Under the pieces are notes generated by a model that did no database searches, had not been told where the DNA came from, and saw nothing but the letters and a program-made list of their open reading frames with translations. Shown here piece after piece: positions 24,501 to 31,722 of a DNA stretch of 64,000 nucleotides (positions within the stretch are counted from its first letter, which is position 1; every line of letters begins with the position of its first letter). Both the position numbers and the translations under genes were made by a program. Origin of the DNA: Actinomadura macrotermitis (GTDB lineage: Bacteria; Actinomycetota; Actinomycetes; Streptosporangiales; Streptosporangiaceae); the NCBI RefSeq assembly GCF_009604375.1, contig NZ_WEGH01000006.1, positions 62,001-126,000 on the forward strand. The letters run 5' to 3'.

Positions 24501-27405
24501 TGAGCAGGGGGCTCCCGGGCAGGAACGGCAGGCTCCAGGGCTCGGCGGTGCCGCCGCCGAACACCCATGAGCCGGTCCCGGTCGCGATCCTCAGCTCCAG
24601 GTTCGCGATCCCGTACTTCACGTCGGTCTTCCAGCCGGTGTACGCGGCCAGCAGGTCGCCGAGCGGCACCGCGCCGCCGGTCTGCCGGCCCTCGAAGCAC
24701 CAGCCGGTGTCCTTGGCGTAGGACGCCTCGACGGCCAGCGTGATCTTCGCCGAATCCGGCAGGACCAGGACCGTCCCGCCGAACCGCCCCTCGATCCCGG
24801 ACGCGTCGCCGCGCGCCGCGAACTCCAGGTTCTCGATCGTGAACCAGGGGCGCGCGGGGGCGGGCGGGACCGGCCAGTCGGCCTGGACGCCGCAGGCCAC
24901 GCTCCAGACCCCGGCCGGGCGGTTGTACTGGAAGTCGAAGAGGGTCACCGCGCCGTCGACCGGCACGGAGCGGCCCGCCGGCAGGAACAGCGCCACCACG
25001 TCGCCGATGCGGACGTGCTCGCCGGCGTCCGCGGGCGGGACCAGCGTGCCGAGGAAGACCTGCTCGGGCAGCCGCGCCGACACCCGGACCGCGCCGGGGC
25101 CGAGCTGGAACGCGCCGGTCACCTCCAGACCGGTCCGGCGCCGGGCCGGCCGGCCGGGCTCGGCGACGTTCGCCGTGATCTCCAGGTCGGCCAGCACGAC
25201 GTTGCCGACGAGCGGCCACGGCTCGGTCGTGCCGAACCGCACCGAGAAGGACTCCACCTCGCGCGACGTCACGCCGTAGGCGATCTGGAACCGGCGGACG
25301 GCCAGGTCGGCGGCCGCGTTCAGCGGCGCGGGCAGCGCGGCGGCGAGGTTGACGCCGCCGAGCAGCCCGAACAGCCGCGCCAGGCCGGGACCGGGGGCGG
25401 TGAACGCGGCCTCGAACACCCAGCGGCCCGCCACCGGCGGCACCGACAGCGTGACGTGCGCGGCGGACGCCCCGTCGGCCGCGCCGGGCAGCGGGATCGA
25501 CGCGCCCACCGAGCCGCTGACCACCGCGGCCGGGTCGGCGGGCTGCACCACCCGCAGGAACGGCTCCTTGAGCGGGAACCAGGGCGCGCCGGTGAGGCTC
25601 CAGACCCCGGCGTCGCCGCCGGGCTCCACCCGGATCGTGCCCACCAGCCCGCTGTCGCCCTCGGTGAAGACCAGCGCCACGTCCGCCTGCGCCAGGCCGA
25701 GGACGCCCGCCGCCCGGCCGCGGGCCTCGACCTTCCCCTCGCCCGGCGGCCGCACCTCGGCCTCGGCCAGGACCATGCGGCCCTGGCCGGACATGCTCTC
25801 GTACAGCTTCGCCAGGGGGCCGGACGAGAAGGCTCCGGGGGCCAGGGCGAGGTTCCCCTGCGCGTCGAGGTTGGCGGTCAGGTCGCGGTACACCCGCTCC
25901 AGGGCCGACTCCCGCAGCGGCCGCGCGCCGGCCGAGAACTTGCTCTCCCTGTACTGTCGGCTGGTGAACACCCACTGCAGTGCCGCCTGCAGTTTCTCCT
26001 CTTCCGGGCACGCGTTCAGGAACTCACGGAACTGCCGGTAGTAGCGTTCGAGGGGCGAGTCCTCGGTGTAGGCCAGCGTGATGTATTCGGCCAGCAGGTT
26101 CGGCGGGATGGCATTGCCGTCACTCCAGGCGCCGGGCCGCAAGAGGATCTCCCTGGTGATCCCCTGGGCCGCCATTCCCTCCACCGTCTGCAACGCCCCG
26201 AACGGCAGTTCCGGATAGTTGTATGTGAAGCGGAAGTACGGCGTCCCGAACGGGATCACGAGCCCGGCGGTGCCCGCACCCTCGAACATGCAGGGGAAGG
26301 ACGCCTTTCCGTACAGCAGGTTGAAGACTCCCTGCGGCAGGCTGTGCAGGTTCAGGATGAGCACCTGGTCGGGCTGCAGGGCGTCGATCGCCGCCTTGAT
26401 CTCGTCGGCGTCGGCCAGATCCTCCCGCACGAAGACCTTCGGCACGCCGCCGGGCTTGATGTACTCCTGGAAGAACCGCCCGGCCGCCCCGTCGAGAGGG
26501 ATCGACCCGTCGAGCCACCCCTTGGACATCCTCCAGCTGCCGATCTCGCTCAGGCACAGGATCACCGCGCCCTTGCGGTACCGGCTGTCCTGCTCTTGGA
26601 GCCTGCGGATCGTCGCCGCGGTGTTGAAGAGGATCGTCGACGGAGGGGGTGTACCGCCGGCCTTGCGGTGGGACAGGTCGCTGATGCCGTAGATGGGGCA
26701 GAACAACCTGTCAGCGCGTACCGCGTCCAGGAGCGCACGAGCGGCCCTGATCCTCTCCCGCTGCCCCGCCAGCTGTTCGAGGAGCCCCCACTCCGTGTCC
26801 GATATCTCGATCGAGGGCCACCGGTACAGCCGGGCATCGATGTGCCTGACCACGGAGCCGAGATCGACGTACCGCGGCTCGGACGCAGCAGGGAAGTACA
26901 CCGAGCTCTGCCCCTGACTGCCGCCCTCCTTCTCCCAGCCGTACGGCTGCAGCACCATCATGAGCTCGGTCCTGAGCTCCACCGCCAGCCTCTTGAGCGC
27001 GTCCGGGGTGTGGTCGCAACCACCGCTGATCGCGAACTTGACCACCGGGAGGCGTTGGACCTCTTGCCGCGACACCAGGGCGACATTCGCCGCCCTGTCG
27101 CCGACTTGCAAGACGAACGGCGGCGGCGTCTCCCCTTCCTCGATCTGCGGCAGGAGGGTGCGCAGCTTCGCCAGGATCTCCGGATCGCCGTAGACCAACT
27201 CCACGTCCTGCAGCAGTCCGCGCCCGACGAACTTCTTGAGCAGCAGGACCGTTCCGGCCTGGTGGCCGAAACCGCCGCCGACGGCGGCGTAGAAGCGGAC
27301 GGTCGTCCCCGTGAAGAACCTGGCGAGCTCGACGTCCAGTTCGGAGGTGGCCGCGTCGTTCTGTTGTCCGACGGCGATGATCGTCTCGGTGGCTGCCAGC
27401 TCCAT
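15598..27405 (-). CDS. Giant LysM-repeat protein, 3935 residues (protein D of the operon)
   Basis: A single open frame of 11.8 kb. ATG 27405 overlaps the stop of the preceding gene (TAATG), so translation is coupled. Rough layout: residues 1-520 form a globular module with a glycosyltransferase-B-like feel (AAVGGGFGHQAG near 40; FPCMFEGAGTAGLVIPFG near 375). Residues 520-1780 are beta-rich with repeated amphipathic strands (IGPIDVGFARIDGIGV), reminiscent of DUF6603-type proteins. About five LysM-like units lie at 1895-2150 (HTVRAGDTLIGVAAALG, YQVRPGDVLGDVAANLG) and about three at 2590-2745. An Ig-like domain lies near 2945-3015, then 900 residues of unknown C-terminus. No signal peptide or membrane helix is visible. 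Function unknown; the gene order suggests a large assembly with A, B and C. Confidence 0.85.
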   Translation of the reverse strand: MELAATETIIAVGQQNDAATSELDVELARFFTGTTVRFYAAVGGGFGHQAGTVLLLKKFVGRGLLQDVELVYGDPEILAKLRTLLPQIEEGETPPPFVLQVGDRAANVALVSRQEVQRLPVVKFAISGGCDHTPDALKRLAVELRTELMMVLQPYGWEKEGGSQGQSSVYFPAASEPRYVDLGSVVRHIDARLYRWPSIEISDTEWGLLEQLAGQRERIRAARALLDAVRADRLFCPIYGISDLSHRKAGGTPPPSTILFNTAATIRRLQEQDSRYRKGAVILCLSEIGSWRMSKGWLDGSIPLDGAAGRFFQEYIKPGGVPKVFVREDLADADEIKAAIDALQPDQVLILNLHSLPQGVFNLLYGKASFPCMFEGAGTAGLVIPFGTPYFRFTYNYPELPFGALQTVEGMAAQGITREILLRPGAWSDGNAIPPNLLAEYITLAYTEDSPLERYYRQFREFLNACPEEEKLQAALQWVFTSRQYRESKFSAGARPLRESALERVYRDLTANLDAQGNLALAPGAFSSGPLAKLYESMSGQGRMVLAEAEVRPPGEGKVEARGRAAGVLGLAQADVALVFTEGDSGLVGTIRVEPGGDAGVWSLTGAPWFPLKEPFLRVVQPADPAAVVSGSVGASIPLPGAADGASAAHVTLSVPPVAGRWVFEAAFTAPGPGLARLFGLLGGVNLAAALPAPLNAAADLAVRRFQIAYGVTSREVESFSVRFGTTEPWPLVGNVVLADLEITANVAEPGRPARRRTGLEVTGAFQLGPGAVRVSARLPEQVFLGTLVPPADAGEHVRIGDVVALFLPAGRSVPVDGAVTLFDFQYNRPAGVWSVACGVQADWPVPPAPARPWFTIENLEFAARGDASGIEGRFGGTVLVLPDSAKITLAVEASYAKDTGWCFEGRQTGGAVPLGDLLAAYTGWKTDVKYGIANLELRIATGTGSWVFGGGTAEPWSLPFLPGSPLLTGRLRLGYNAPAPAGPGPAVPAPGYFARLETEVAWEGVRLGVWWDYNPEVNAFGITWNGLQGKITGPAKDTGDYTAELGLAADATLGSVIEAMVSWVTGQRFALAAPWSFLNAVRPGDLALTYRFNPADRSHNQIGFKIGIGPIDVGFARIDGIGVTYQSTGPDRGVLVTLNGFFPWNVGADAVGDTGSLGPWDASKPGTAPAPPGRGGKYLDLRLLALGQHIDVPGLAQDDTVMKAVRRLSELPAPVAGDIPDVRLDRAVSWTAGLDLGILRVEGGEKAPDARDARDGAEPLPAYLLNGQVVFCDPRLYGLRLALDGPAAKVFKGLALEVMYRQISDTVGVYQAEIALPERMRRLSIGAYTLTLPLFAIAVYTNGDFLVDVGFPRNMDFSRSFTIEAIVYPGIPLLGAGGFYLGKLSSATTDLVPKAVNGTFNPVIVFGLGLRAGFGKSVEYGPLRAGFDLTIAGVLEGVVGKWNPYRPDAGGAVARAGASDQVQGSYYFLVRGTVGLLGRLYGSVDFAVVKADVDVRISALAEIVYESFAALSLSLVLSVDASAGIRIDLGLFTVKISFRFSLRLKQTFTIDNPGTPPWRTAGAPRPGVLGGPAGRRLRMRRELAAAGRRTARPPAWGNLLPPAEPARLTGYAVPGLTLARDEWAAAGRAEQPPCWVAMLLVESVPPVDEAMAAGPADGSAGDTSFEALCKGVLRWVVAAVQDGPRTAGQIDDLVVDELDLAHLLDEVLVSGDAAPAPIPADAVERFLTGSFRLTARVPGSGAPEAGEAAEQNAAYLPVPPSLVLDVPAYGSRPGTRYAFGSYNTVDGRALARLRSYFAELAVQVSEEPPARPGAVSESSLSMAGWVFSDYFLLLARQMVQAVRDGLRLFKYPVDPEATPLDAVRWINENREAPGSEPVPAYTVADLFTANASHPLQPAQALTIGVTCRAGEDDTCTTLAQRHQDAVSGAEIAAANAAAPGLLRPGAVVALPGGRAHTVRAGDTLIGVAAALGTRYTELVTGSGLLDQTGLLFPGAEFLVPLVTCEAGAGATFAEVAGCAAYAGAFTAADLARRNGGRAVLRPGALVPFPNREPYQVRPGDVLGDVAANLGVSLDELIAEGGVLTAPDLIAPMASLAVPVFGHVTAAGDAFDTLGSVAARFGVTAATLGEQPANGEAAGLFADRDAAGTPAPYLDVPHLTRFRLGELIAEAQRTFAIRQLSALASRYCLHGMRLPTEGVEPRARGMWVRGEDGALRLPPLAGLHALTGQQLPLPPLSGEPFRVFLDRAGGPGWLRFADASGAGTDRLEFTLTPGTEDARRVAGLREQYGQGERLDIGLESLGADRMDESAPATYPCSRPVPWRSPVPVPLPYGPAAPDAGGLRLYRLPGDLTGLADRSVRACDPRMRVRAGRYDESTGGTGTSDAGAHAWATAVTVRVKRVPQVEGSPATASTYEITGVGDRDAVLLERLLQRWGGEPDAAAIDRLVLAFPGADDDPGLANDTLPQVTMGIAQVDLSTRTRPPATPVRAAAEDTGPRLLNDPREFVRLLWEAGITRGGGFYLYYFAAAEGRGLPERLFAGGDEAAVTLLVLYAAPAASPDRDRVGSFMNRLVTSAGIPDDATVFAEADPPEPPVRVPATAGLRLGDLARSYYGDVADLVAANTAVPLAAGARIVVDAGVYQAPPGGIALADAARRFGTTVEALRAANPGWDGGLPDPLRFPDAIRLPRLELTPGQSPFSGTFGQVIAGYGQGAASLAAANRDVPGPFQPGREIVVPGGPRVRTATVPPGVAAVAAARKEPHEVPAGTGGADSARLFLLNAFTMLGYRIAGNAAFTGSRIGLPAGPATEPADPANHDKIRAPRAPAPGEGVWDYRQSLPYSRFVKRAQGDPASPYAGVGEILQVSFGWNDVYGNTVTTVLTDPENGDQGPFDQPPLLTGYTDALVGLGRWASVSSSWQVRADDAGRPRLDLLLDFDDSPYQGLLEAAAPGATTVDLTFTAPLGPDGIGDTAHYVFDEDVTVASATLGGDGRTVRLTVSALAAGHTYHLAVHGLGYAGQGGAIEGRAGFAFPADAQARTSTVAARAAADAAVYTRLREQLNDPNGIAFAVRTTLLEGTGDTELSAEQVRALRAWLCDGDTSILAFLAARAAFASAAPAPAAGHPIGIMLPPGSVNQAEIFPLRAAFRLARTGGTVLGDLATVPGVRETLTPVAPYRHPVPAAESADGSLALTEFARRLQAALSDDRRLVQVAVGVDRFAAEAASEEDAPAVWAVRVGRAPGTPISYAVSGGGPAVFAPRPLSTHLLSRRGVPIRGYATGRGLDPVPTRHEDFAEADVDGWCRTLFGAVDTLLTPRFTAAMQVVGALAGADFLGRALRVKERLAADAARWMIPAFDGEHADPAHVRELFRQQLLTGLLGAYSVRAAVQFTADVHAGVPGDAEPPELYGQPVQRRPETADDDSAAPVSLTSPRLPLRTGAGVPLGFLVTAPDTVRADGAVVPRVDLDVRYEADAIEHQIGPVAGIAGHRASSWLTFVDRDPAWPLSADLGAFAVPLALRAYPESPTMAGQRAHRPDDGGPLDRALRWGYRFTYTLPFHYPQDRVVATVAFNVGDQGPLQDADGAFGPLAEFATVHPAVARDLEDFLAPVDAAAEPGQGVTNAAAALRAFLTLAEAAADAGLAPAAGRPAVAGGTTCAFTIDEGSVDAGATPRALLVTVTGTPPAGAGGPEVEIEGYQAVEHGTVEPGRRAYLYRRPGAPEGEYLTAAAGQAVPGRTLLLTGLRLLEQQDALASVAVERNRELVPGRPSAEPFVYRTPAIRAAAPLQPSAAVDEVLPVELIGVAAPAKPAHRTLAAHLEAVFAALLEHTADPALTVQMEATYLYRVNPDLAPVTLPLLMQAPLTVRRSDGSLTRMTTGWAQAIEAWFRDRSPVCGGVLGFDLTLMTHLTARPMPLLRLRNLRLPVEYVIDPPLPCRPPTD

Positions 27406-30400
27406 TACCGGTCCTGCTCGCTTTCCATGATGGGCGGCCGGACCGGCGCCGGGCCGGCCGCGGCCTTCTTGCGGCGGTAGAGGGCGTACCAGCCGAGGCC
27501 GCCGGGGCCCGCGGTGTCCTGGTCGCCGAAGAGGAAGAACGAGGACGAGCCGCCGGGCGGGATGCCGACCAGCCCGAGGAAGCGCAGCGCGATGTCGTCC
27601 ATGGTCAGCAGGAAGCCCTTGCGCGGCGGCGTTCCGCTGCTCACGGCCCGATCCAGCCGGATCCGGCCGACCGACACCTTCAGGACGTTCTCCAGGCTGA
27701 ACAGGGTCGCGCCGCCCTTCGTGCCGGGCAGGCCGAGCCCGACCATGACGCGCTGCGAGGCCGTGTCGCCGGCGGCGTCGTCGCCGGTGGACCACGCGGT
27801 GAGCAGCCGGGCGACCAGGCCCACCTCGCCGGCGAGCTGGCCCGGCGTGCCGAGGTCCAGCTCGTAGACCAGACCGCACCAGGGGCCGCCCGCCACCCCC
27901 GTCAGCGGCGCCCCGGTGACGACCGGCAGGTATCCAGCGGCCTCGGGCTGGCTGTCCGGCCCGCCGTGGACGAGGGCGCGCAGGTTCAGCGCGTAGTCGC
28001 GGAAGAGACTGTCCCGGCGCGGGGTGCTGGTGTCGAGGTCGAAGCGCACCTCGCCCAGCTCGGACGCGAACGCGCGCCGCGCCGGGTCCGCCGGCGGGAA
28101 CGCCATCCGGACGCCGAGGCCCGCGAAGGCCAGGCCCTGGCGCGGGCCGGCCGTCCCCTCGCCGCCGAAGGACAGCACGTCGAACGGCTCGCCGTCGCCC
28201 TGCCGCAGCGCCTTCAGGGCGAGGTGCCCCGACAGGTCGAACCAGGAGACGACGTCCCGGCCGGCCGCCGCGTCGCCCGGGTCGCGGGTCGACATCCGCA
28301 CCCCGGTGATCTCCACCTTGTCCACCGCGGCCCCGGGCGGGAACAGGAACGTCGCCGGCGCGGCCCCGGTGAGGCTGTGCACGGGCCGGGAGCCGTCGTT
28401 CTGGTAGTGCCCGCGCAGCACGATGGTGTTGAACGGGTTGCCGCCCTCCCCCATCCCCGCGACCCGCATCCCGAAGAGGCGGCCGACGGTGAGCTGCGCC
28501 CACGACTCGAACTCCTGGACGGCGGTGCCGGCGAACACCGCGCGCAGGCTCAGCAGCCGGAAGTCGTGGTCGGCGCCCTGCAGCGGCGGCACCGGCCGCG
28601 GCGTCGCGCCGGGGGCGGGCGGGACGAAGGCGGGGTCGGCGTAGTCGATGAGCCCGAACATCGAGCTGTCGCCGGCCGGTTCGATCACCGGGGCGTCCGG
28701 GTCGTTGCGGATCTGGGTGACCTCGATGCCGAAGTGGTGCGCGTGCAGCCGGTCCGGGTCGGCGACGCCGGCGACGACCCCGGCCAGGTCGGCCGGCAGG
28801 TCGGCGATCCGCATGCGCAGCACCAGCACGCCGGTCCACGCGGCGTCGCGGGCCAGGGCGTTGAAGCGGGCGAAGTGCGGCTCGGTGCGTTCCGCCGCGG
28901 CGGCGAAGTAGCGCTGCAGCCAGCCCGACAGCACCACGAGCTCGGCGGGGTCGGGCGGGCCGACCCGTTCGTCCGGCGGCGGCCCGGCCCCTGGAACGAG
29001 GTCGCTCGGCGCGGCGAAGTCCGCCCGCTGCGTCCAGCGCTCCGGGTTGCAGACCAGGCCGTCCCCGCCGTCCGGTCCGGGCCGGTACAGCGGGCCCTCC
29101 CGGCCCTTCACGATGAGGACGTTGCCGTAGTCGTCGTAGCGGTTGCGCCCGACGTCGGCGGCGAACTCCCACTCGCCGATGTTCATGGCGTTCTGGAACT
29201 CCGCGCCGCCGGTGCAGCCGCCGTCGCCGGCGCCGGTGAGCCGCCCGAGCCGGGTGGCGTTGGCCGCGACGAGGAACAGCTCGCTGGACTGGAACGCCTG
29301 CTGCAGCTCAGGGCCCGGGTGGCAGAAGCACATCCGGCGCGGTGCCGGGTCGTTGTTCTGGCCGAGGAGGATGCGGCTCCAGCGGCCGTCCTCGCCCACG
29401 GTGACCAGCTGCCCGGCGGGCGTCGTCACCACCGTCCCGGGGGCAGGGCCGGGCCCGGGCGGGCCGTCCGGCGGGACCGGCTGCTCGCCGATCCGCTTCC
29501 GGCGGGTGGGCGCGATCGCGGTGCGCTCGACCTCCTCGATCCGGTCGCGGGACCACTCGCCGCCGTTCGCCTGCGTGTGCGCCCCGGCGTAGGGGGCGAG
29601 CGGGAACACGGTGTCGCGGTGCAGCGTCACGCCGGTCTCCACGTTCCCGAAGAGGGTGTGGAACGCCGGGTAGGTCAGGGTGTCCCGGCCGTACAGCGAC
29701 GCGCCGCGCGGCTGCGCGACGTACCGGGTCGTCCCGCCCTCGCCGGCCGGGACCAGGCTCGCCCACGAGGTGCGGTACGCGTCGTCCATCAGCGGCGCGG
29801 CCGGGTCGGCCGGCGGCCCGACCGGCGACGCCTCCGGGAACGGGTAGCCGGGCACGTACGCCGGGCTGCGCGGGGTGAAGACGAGGCGGTCGCCGTGGCG
29901 GAAGGCGATGTGCTCGGTGCCGCCCAGGCCGCACAGCAGCCGGTGGGCGGCGCTCTCCCGCTGCGGGACCTGCAGCGTGTACGCGCCTCCCGGAGCGGCC
30001 TGGAACGGGCGGAACCGCTCCGCCGTGCCCGCGACGCCGGGGTTGAACACCAGGTGCCCGGCGTCCGGGTGCGCGGTGAGCGGCCCGGGGACGGGCGCCA
30101 GCCGGATCTTCGCGCCCGTGTCGGTGCGGAAGGACGATTCGAGCACCGTCGGCCCGCCGTCGAAGTTCTCGCCGGTGAACGCCAGCGCGGTGCGGGCGGG
30201 CAGGACCGCGTTCACCGGGTCGGCGGGGTCCACCGCCGCGGTGAAGCCGATCAGGTCGGCGCCCGACGGCCTGCTCCCCGAGGCCAGCGGCAGCCACAGC
30301 GCGCTCACCGGGCTGACGGAGCCGGCGGCCGGGACGGCGAACTGGAAGCCCCAGCCCCACGCGTCGTGCAGCGACAGCCGCTGCAGGTAGGCGGTGAAGA

Positions 30401-30932
30401 CCAGGCAGCCGCGCGCCGGCCCGGTGAACGGCAGTTCGGCCAGCGACACCTGGTGGGCGGCCGGCGCGGCCGGCCCGGCGAAGGAGATCGCGCCGGAGCC
30501 GCGCACCCGCAGCGCCTCCCCGGCCAGGTCGAGGGCCGCGCCGCCGAGGACGTCCAGCTTCAGGCCCCGGACCAGCGGGACGTCGGCGCCGCCCGCCGCC
30601 ACGGCGCCGCCCGCGCGGTCGATGCCCATGACGACGTTCGGCGCGCCGGGGATCGCGGCGGGGTCGGGCAGCCAGACGATCGCCCGCGTGCCCCCGACGA
30701 GCCCGCCGACGCCCTCGACGAGGCGGTGCACGGCCGCGTCCGAGGCCAGGTCGGGCGCCGCGGTGGCGAAGACGAACGAGCCGGCCGCCCGGTGCAGGGC
30801 CTCGTCGAGATCGAGGCCCTGCACCGGCGGGGCCGCCTCGGGCAGCAGGTATCCGAGCCAGCGGTGGCGCGGATCGGGTTCGGGCGGGCCCTCGTACAGG
30901 CGGGTCTCGCCGATCCGCCGGAAGAAGCTCAC
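27405..30932 (-). CDS. Large protein of unknown function, 1175 residues (protein C of the operon)
   Basis: The gene starts at GTG 30932 (MSFFRRIGETRLYEG), 31 bp after gene B, and its stop overlaps the start of giant gene D. The chain is soluble, with no signal peptide or membrane helix, and appears mostly beta-structured with many Gly/Pro turns. A mid-region has a Cys cluster (MCFCHPGPELQQAF near 530; GGCTGGAEF near 570) and an NIGEWEFAADVG motif. The C-terminal 150 residues (LENVLKVSVGRIRLDRA, FFLFGDQDTAGPGGLGWYALYR) resemble the beta-strand style of protein D. I do not recognise a named domain. Strict coupling to D implies equal production and a shared complex or pathway. Confidence 0.82.
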   Translation of the reverse strand: MSFFRRIGETRLYEGPPEPDPRHRWLGYLLPEAAPPVQGLDLDEALHRAAGSFVFATAAPDLASDAAVHRLVEGVGGLVGGTRAIVWLPDPAAIPGAPNVVMGIDRAGGAVAAGGADVPLVRGLKLDVLGGAALDLAGEALRVRGSGAISFAGPAAPAAHQVSLAELPFTGPARGCLVFTAYLQRLSLHDAWGWGFQFAVPAAGSVSPVSALWLPLASGSRPSGADLIGFTAAVDPADPVNAVLPARTALAFTGENFDGGPTVLESSFRTDTGAKIRLAPVPGPLTAHPDAGHLVFNPGVAGTAERFRPFQAAPGGAYTLQVPQRESAAHRLLCGLGGTEHIAFRHGDRLVFTPRSPAYVPGYPFPEASPVGPPADPAAPLMDDAYRTSWASLVPAGEGGTTRYVAQPRGASLYGRDTLTYPAFHTLFGNVETGVTLHRDTVFPLAPYAGAHTQANGGEWSRDRIEEVERTAIAPTRRKRIGEQPVPPDGPPGPGPAPGTVVTTPAGQLVTVGEDGRWSRILLGQNNDPAPRRMCFCHPGPELQQAFQSSELFLVAANATRLGRLTGAGDGGCTGGAEFQNAMNIGEWEFAADVGRNRYDDYGNVLIVKGREGPLYRPGPDGGDGLVCNPERWTQRADFAAPSDLVPGAGPPPDERVGPPDPAELVVLSGWLQRYFAAAAERTEPHFARFNALARDAAWTGVLVLRMRIADLPADLAGVVAGVADPDRLHAHHFGIEVTQIRNDPDAPVIEPAGDSSMFGLIDYADPAFVPPAPGATPRPVPPLQGADHDFRLLSLRAVFAGTAVQEFESWAQLTVGRLFGMRVAGMGEGGNPFNTIVLRGHYQNDGSRPVHSLTGAAPATFLFPPGAAVDKVEITGVRMSTRDPGDAAAGRDVVSWFDLSGHLALKALRQGDGEPFDVLSFGGEGTAGPRQGLAFAGLGVRMAFPPADPARRAFASELGEVRFDLDTSTPRRDSLFRDYALNLRALVHGGPDSQPEAAGYLPVVTGAPLTGVAGGPWCGLVYELDLGTPGQLAGEVGLVARLLTAWSTGDDAAGDTASQRVMVGLGLPGTKGGATLFSLENVLKVSVGRIRLDRAVSSGTPPRKGFLLTMDDIALRFLGLVGIPPGGSSSFFLFGDQDTAGPGGLGWYALYRRKKAAAGPAPVRPPIMESEQDR

Positions 30933-30963
30933 CGCCCACCGCCCCGGGGCGGCCCGGCCGGGG

Positions 30964-31650
30964 TCACGTCTGGAACGTCAGCGCGCAGGCGAGCGTCGTC
31001 TGCACGGGTCTGGTCGCGTCGTACCCGCCCTTGAAGTAGCCGAGGATGTAGGGCGTCTGGCGCAGCAGGCGGACGTTGCGCAGGAAGCCCTCGCCCCGGG
31101 CGGTGTTCTCGGGGAGCTGGTCGAACCACTTGGGCGGAAGGGTGTAGAGCGACGGGGAGGTCTGGTTCTCCCACAGCCCCACCCAGTCGTTGTCCGCCAG
31201 CGGCTGGCTGCCACCGGGCATCGAGTAGGTGAAGGTGAGCACGTTGGTGCCGATGCGCCCGAGCGTGATCGTGGGCGGGTAGATCTCGGGGTCCCCGTCG
31301 CCCAGGGCGGGCACGAACACCGTGGCGCAGACGTTCTCCACGTCCGGGCCGACCGCGTAGCCGAGCAGATAGCTCTGGGTGGTGAGTTCCACGGAGAACG
31401 AGCCGTCGCCGTCGGGGCGGTCGATGTTGACCGGTGTTTCCCTGGGGTCCTGGGTGCGCGGGATGTTGGGGCTGTTGCTCTCCCAGATGTAGACCTTGTT
31501 GCCGTTCTTTTTGGGCCGGTTCCCCGGCATCGTGTCGAAATCGTAGCCGACGTTCTTCGGGGACACCGTGTCCGGCGGCACTTCGAATCCGGTGGTGAGC
31601 AACTGCTGGTCGAGGGCTCCACGCGGGCGCGTGGGAGTATCGGCGGTCAT
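30964..31650 (-). CDS. Two-repeat Ig/SKICH-like protein (protein B of the operon)
   Basis: A 228-residue soluble protein. ATG 31650 is preceded by AAGGAG at a good distance. It consists of two similar halves of about 100 residues. The first has the strand-turn motif PGNRPKKNGNKVYIWES (42-58), ending in SYLLGYAVG...CATVFVP. The second has TYSMPGGSQPLADNDWVGLW (141-160), ending in YILGYFKGG...ACALTF. The pattern DWVGLW at the end of a strand is like SKICH/Ig-like beta-sandwich modules. Gene A encodes a paralogue with the same two-half plan. No enzyme motif is visible, so a structural or binding role is inferred. Products probably act with C and D. Confidence 0.82.
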   Translation of the reverse strand: MTADTPTRPRGALDQQLLTTGFEVPPDTVSPKNVGYDFDTMPGNRPKKNGNKVYIWESNSPNIPRTQDPRETPVNIDRPDGDGSFSVELTTQSYLLGYAVGPDVENVCATVFVPALGDGDPEIYPPTITLGRIGTNVLTFTYSMPGGSQPLADNDWVGLWENQTSPSLYTLPPKWFDQLPENTARGEGFLRNVRLLRQTPYILGYFKGGYDATRPVQTTLACALTFQT

Positions 31651-31722
31651 GACGGTGTCTCCTTCGGGATGTTCGGCCGTTTTCCGGCGCGCGTGAATGA
31701 CGGCGCACCGGTGGTGGCCTTT

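Noticed and set aside
14875..24570. A plus-strand open frame of 3231 codons, antisense to the giant gene
   Set aside because: It is a mirror effect of strong G/C bias in the real minus-strand gene; its product is an Arg/Gly/Asp-rich low-complexity chain with no motifs and no ribosome site.
25850..27405. Firm call of a glycosyltransferase domain at the N-terminus of the giant protein
   Set aside because: Only two short motifs look GT-B-like; without a profile search the assignment would be over-stated.
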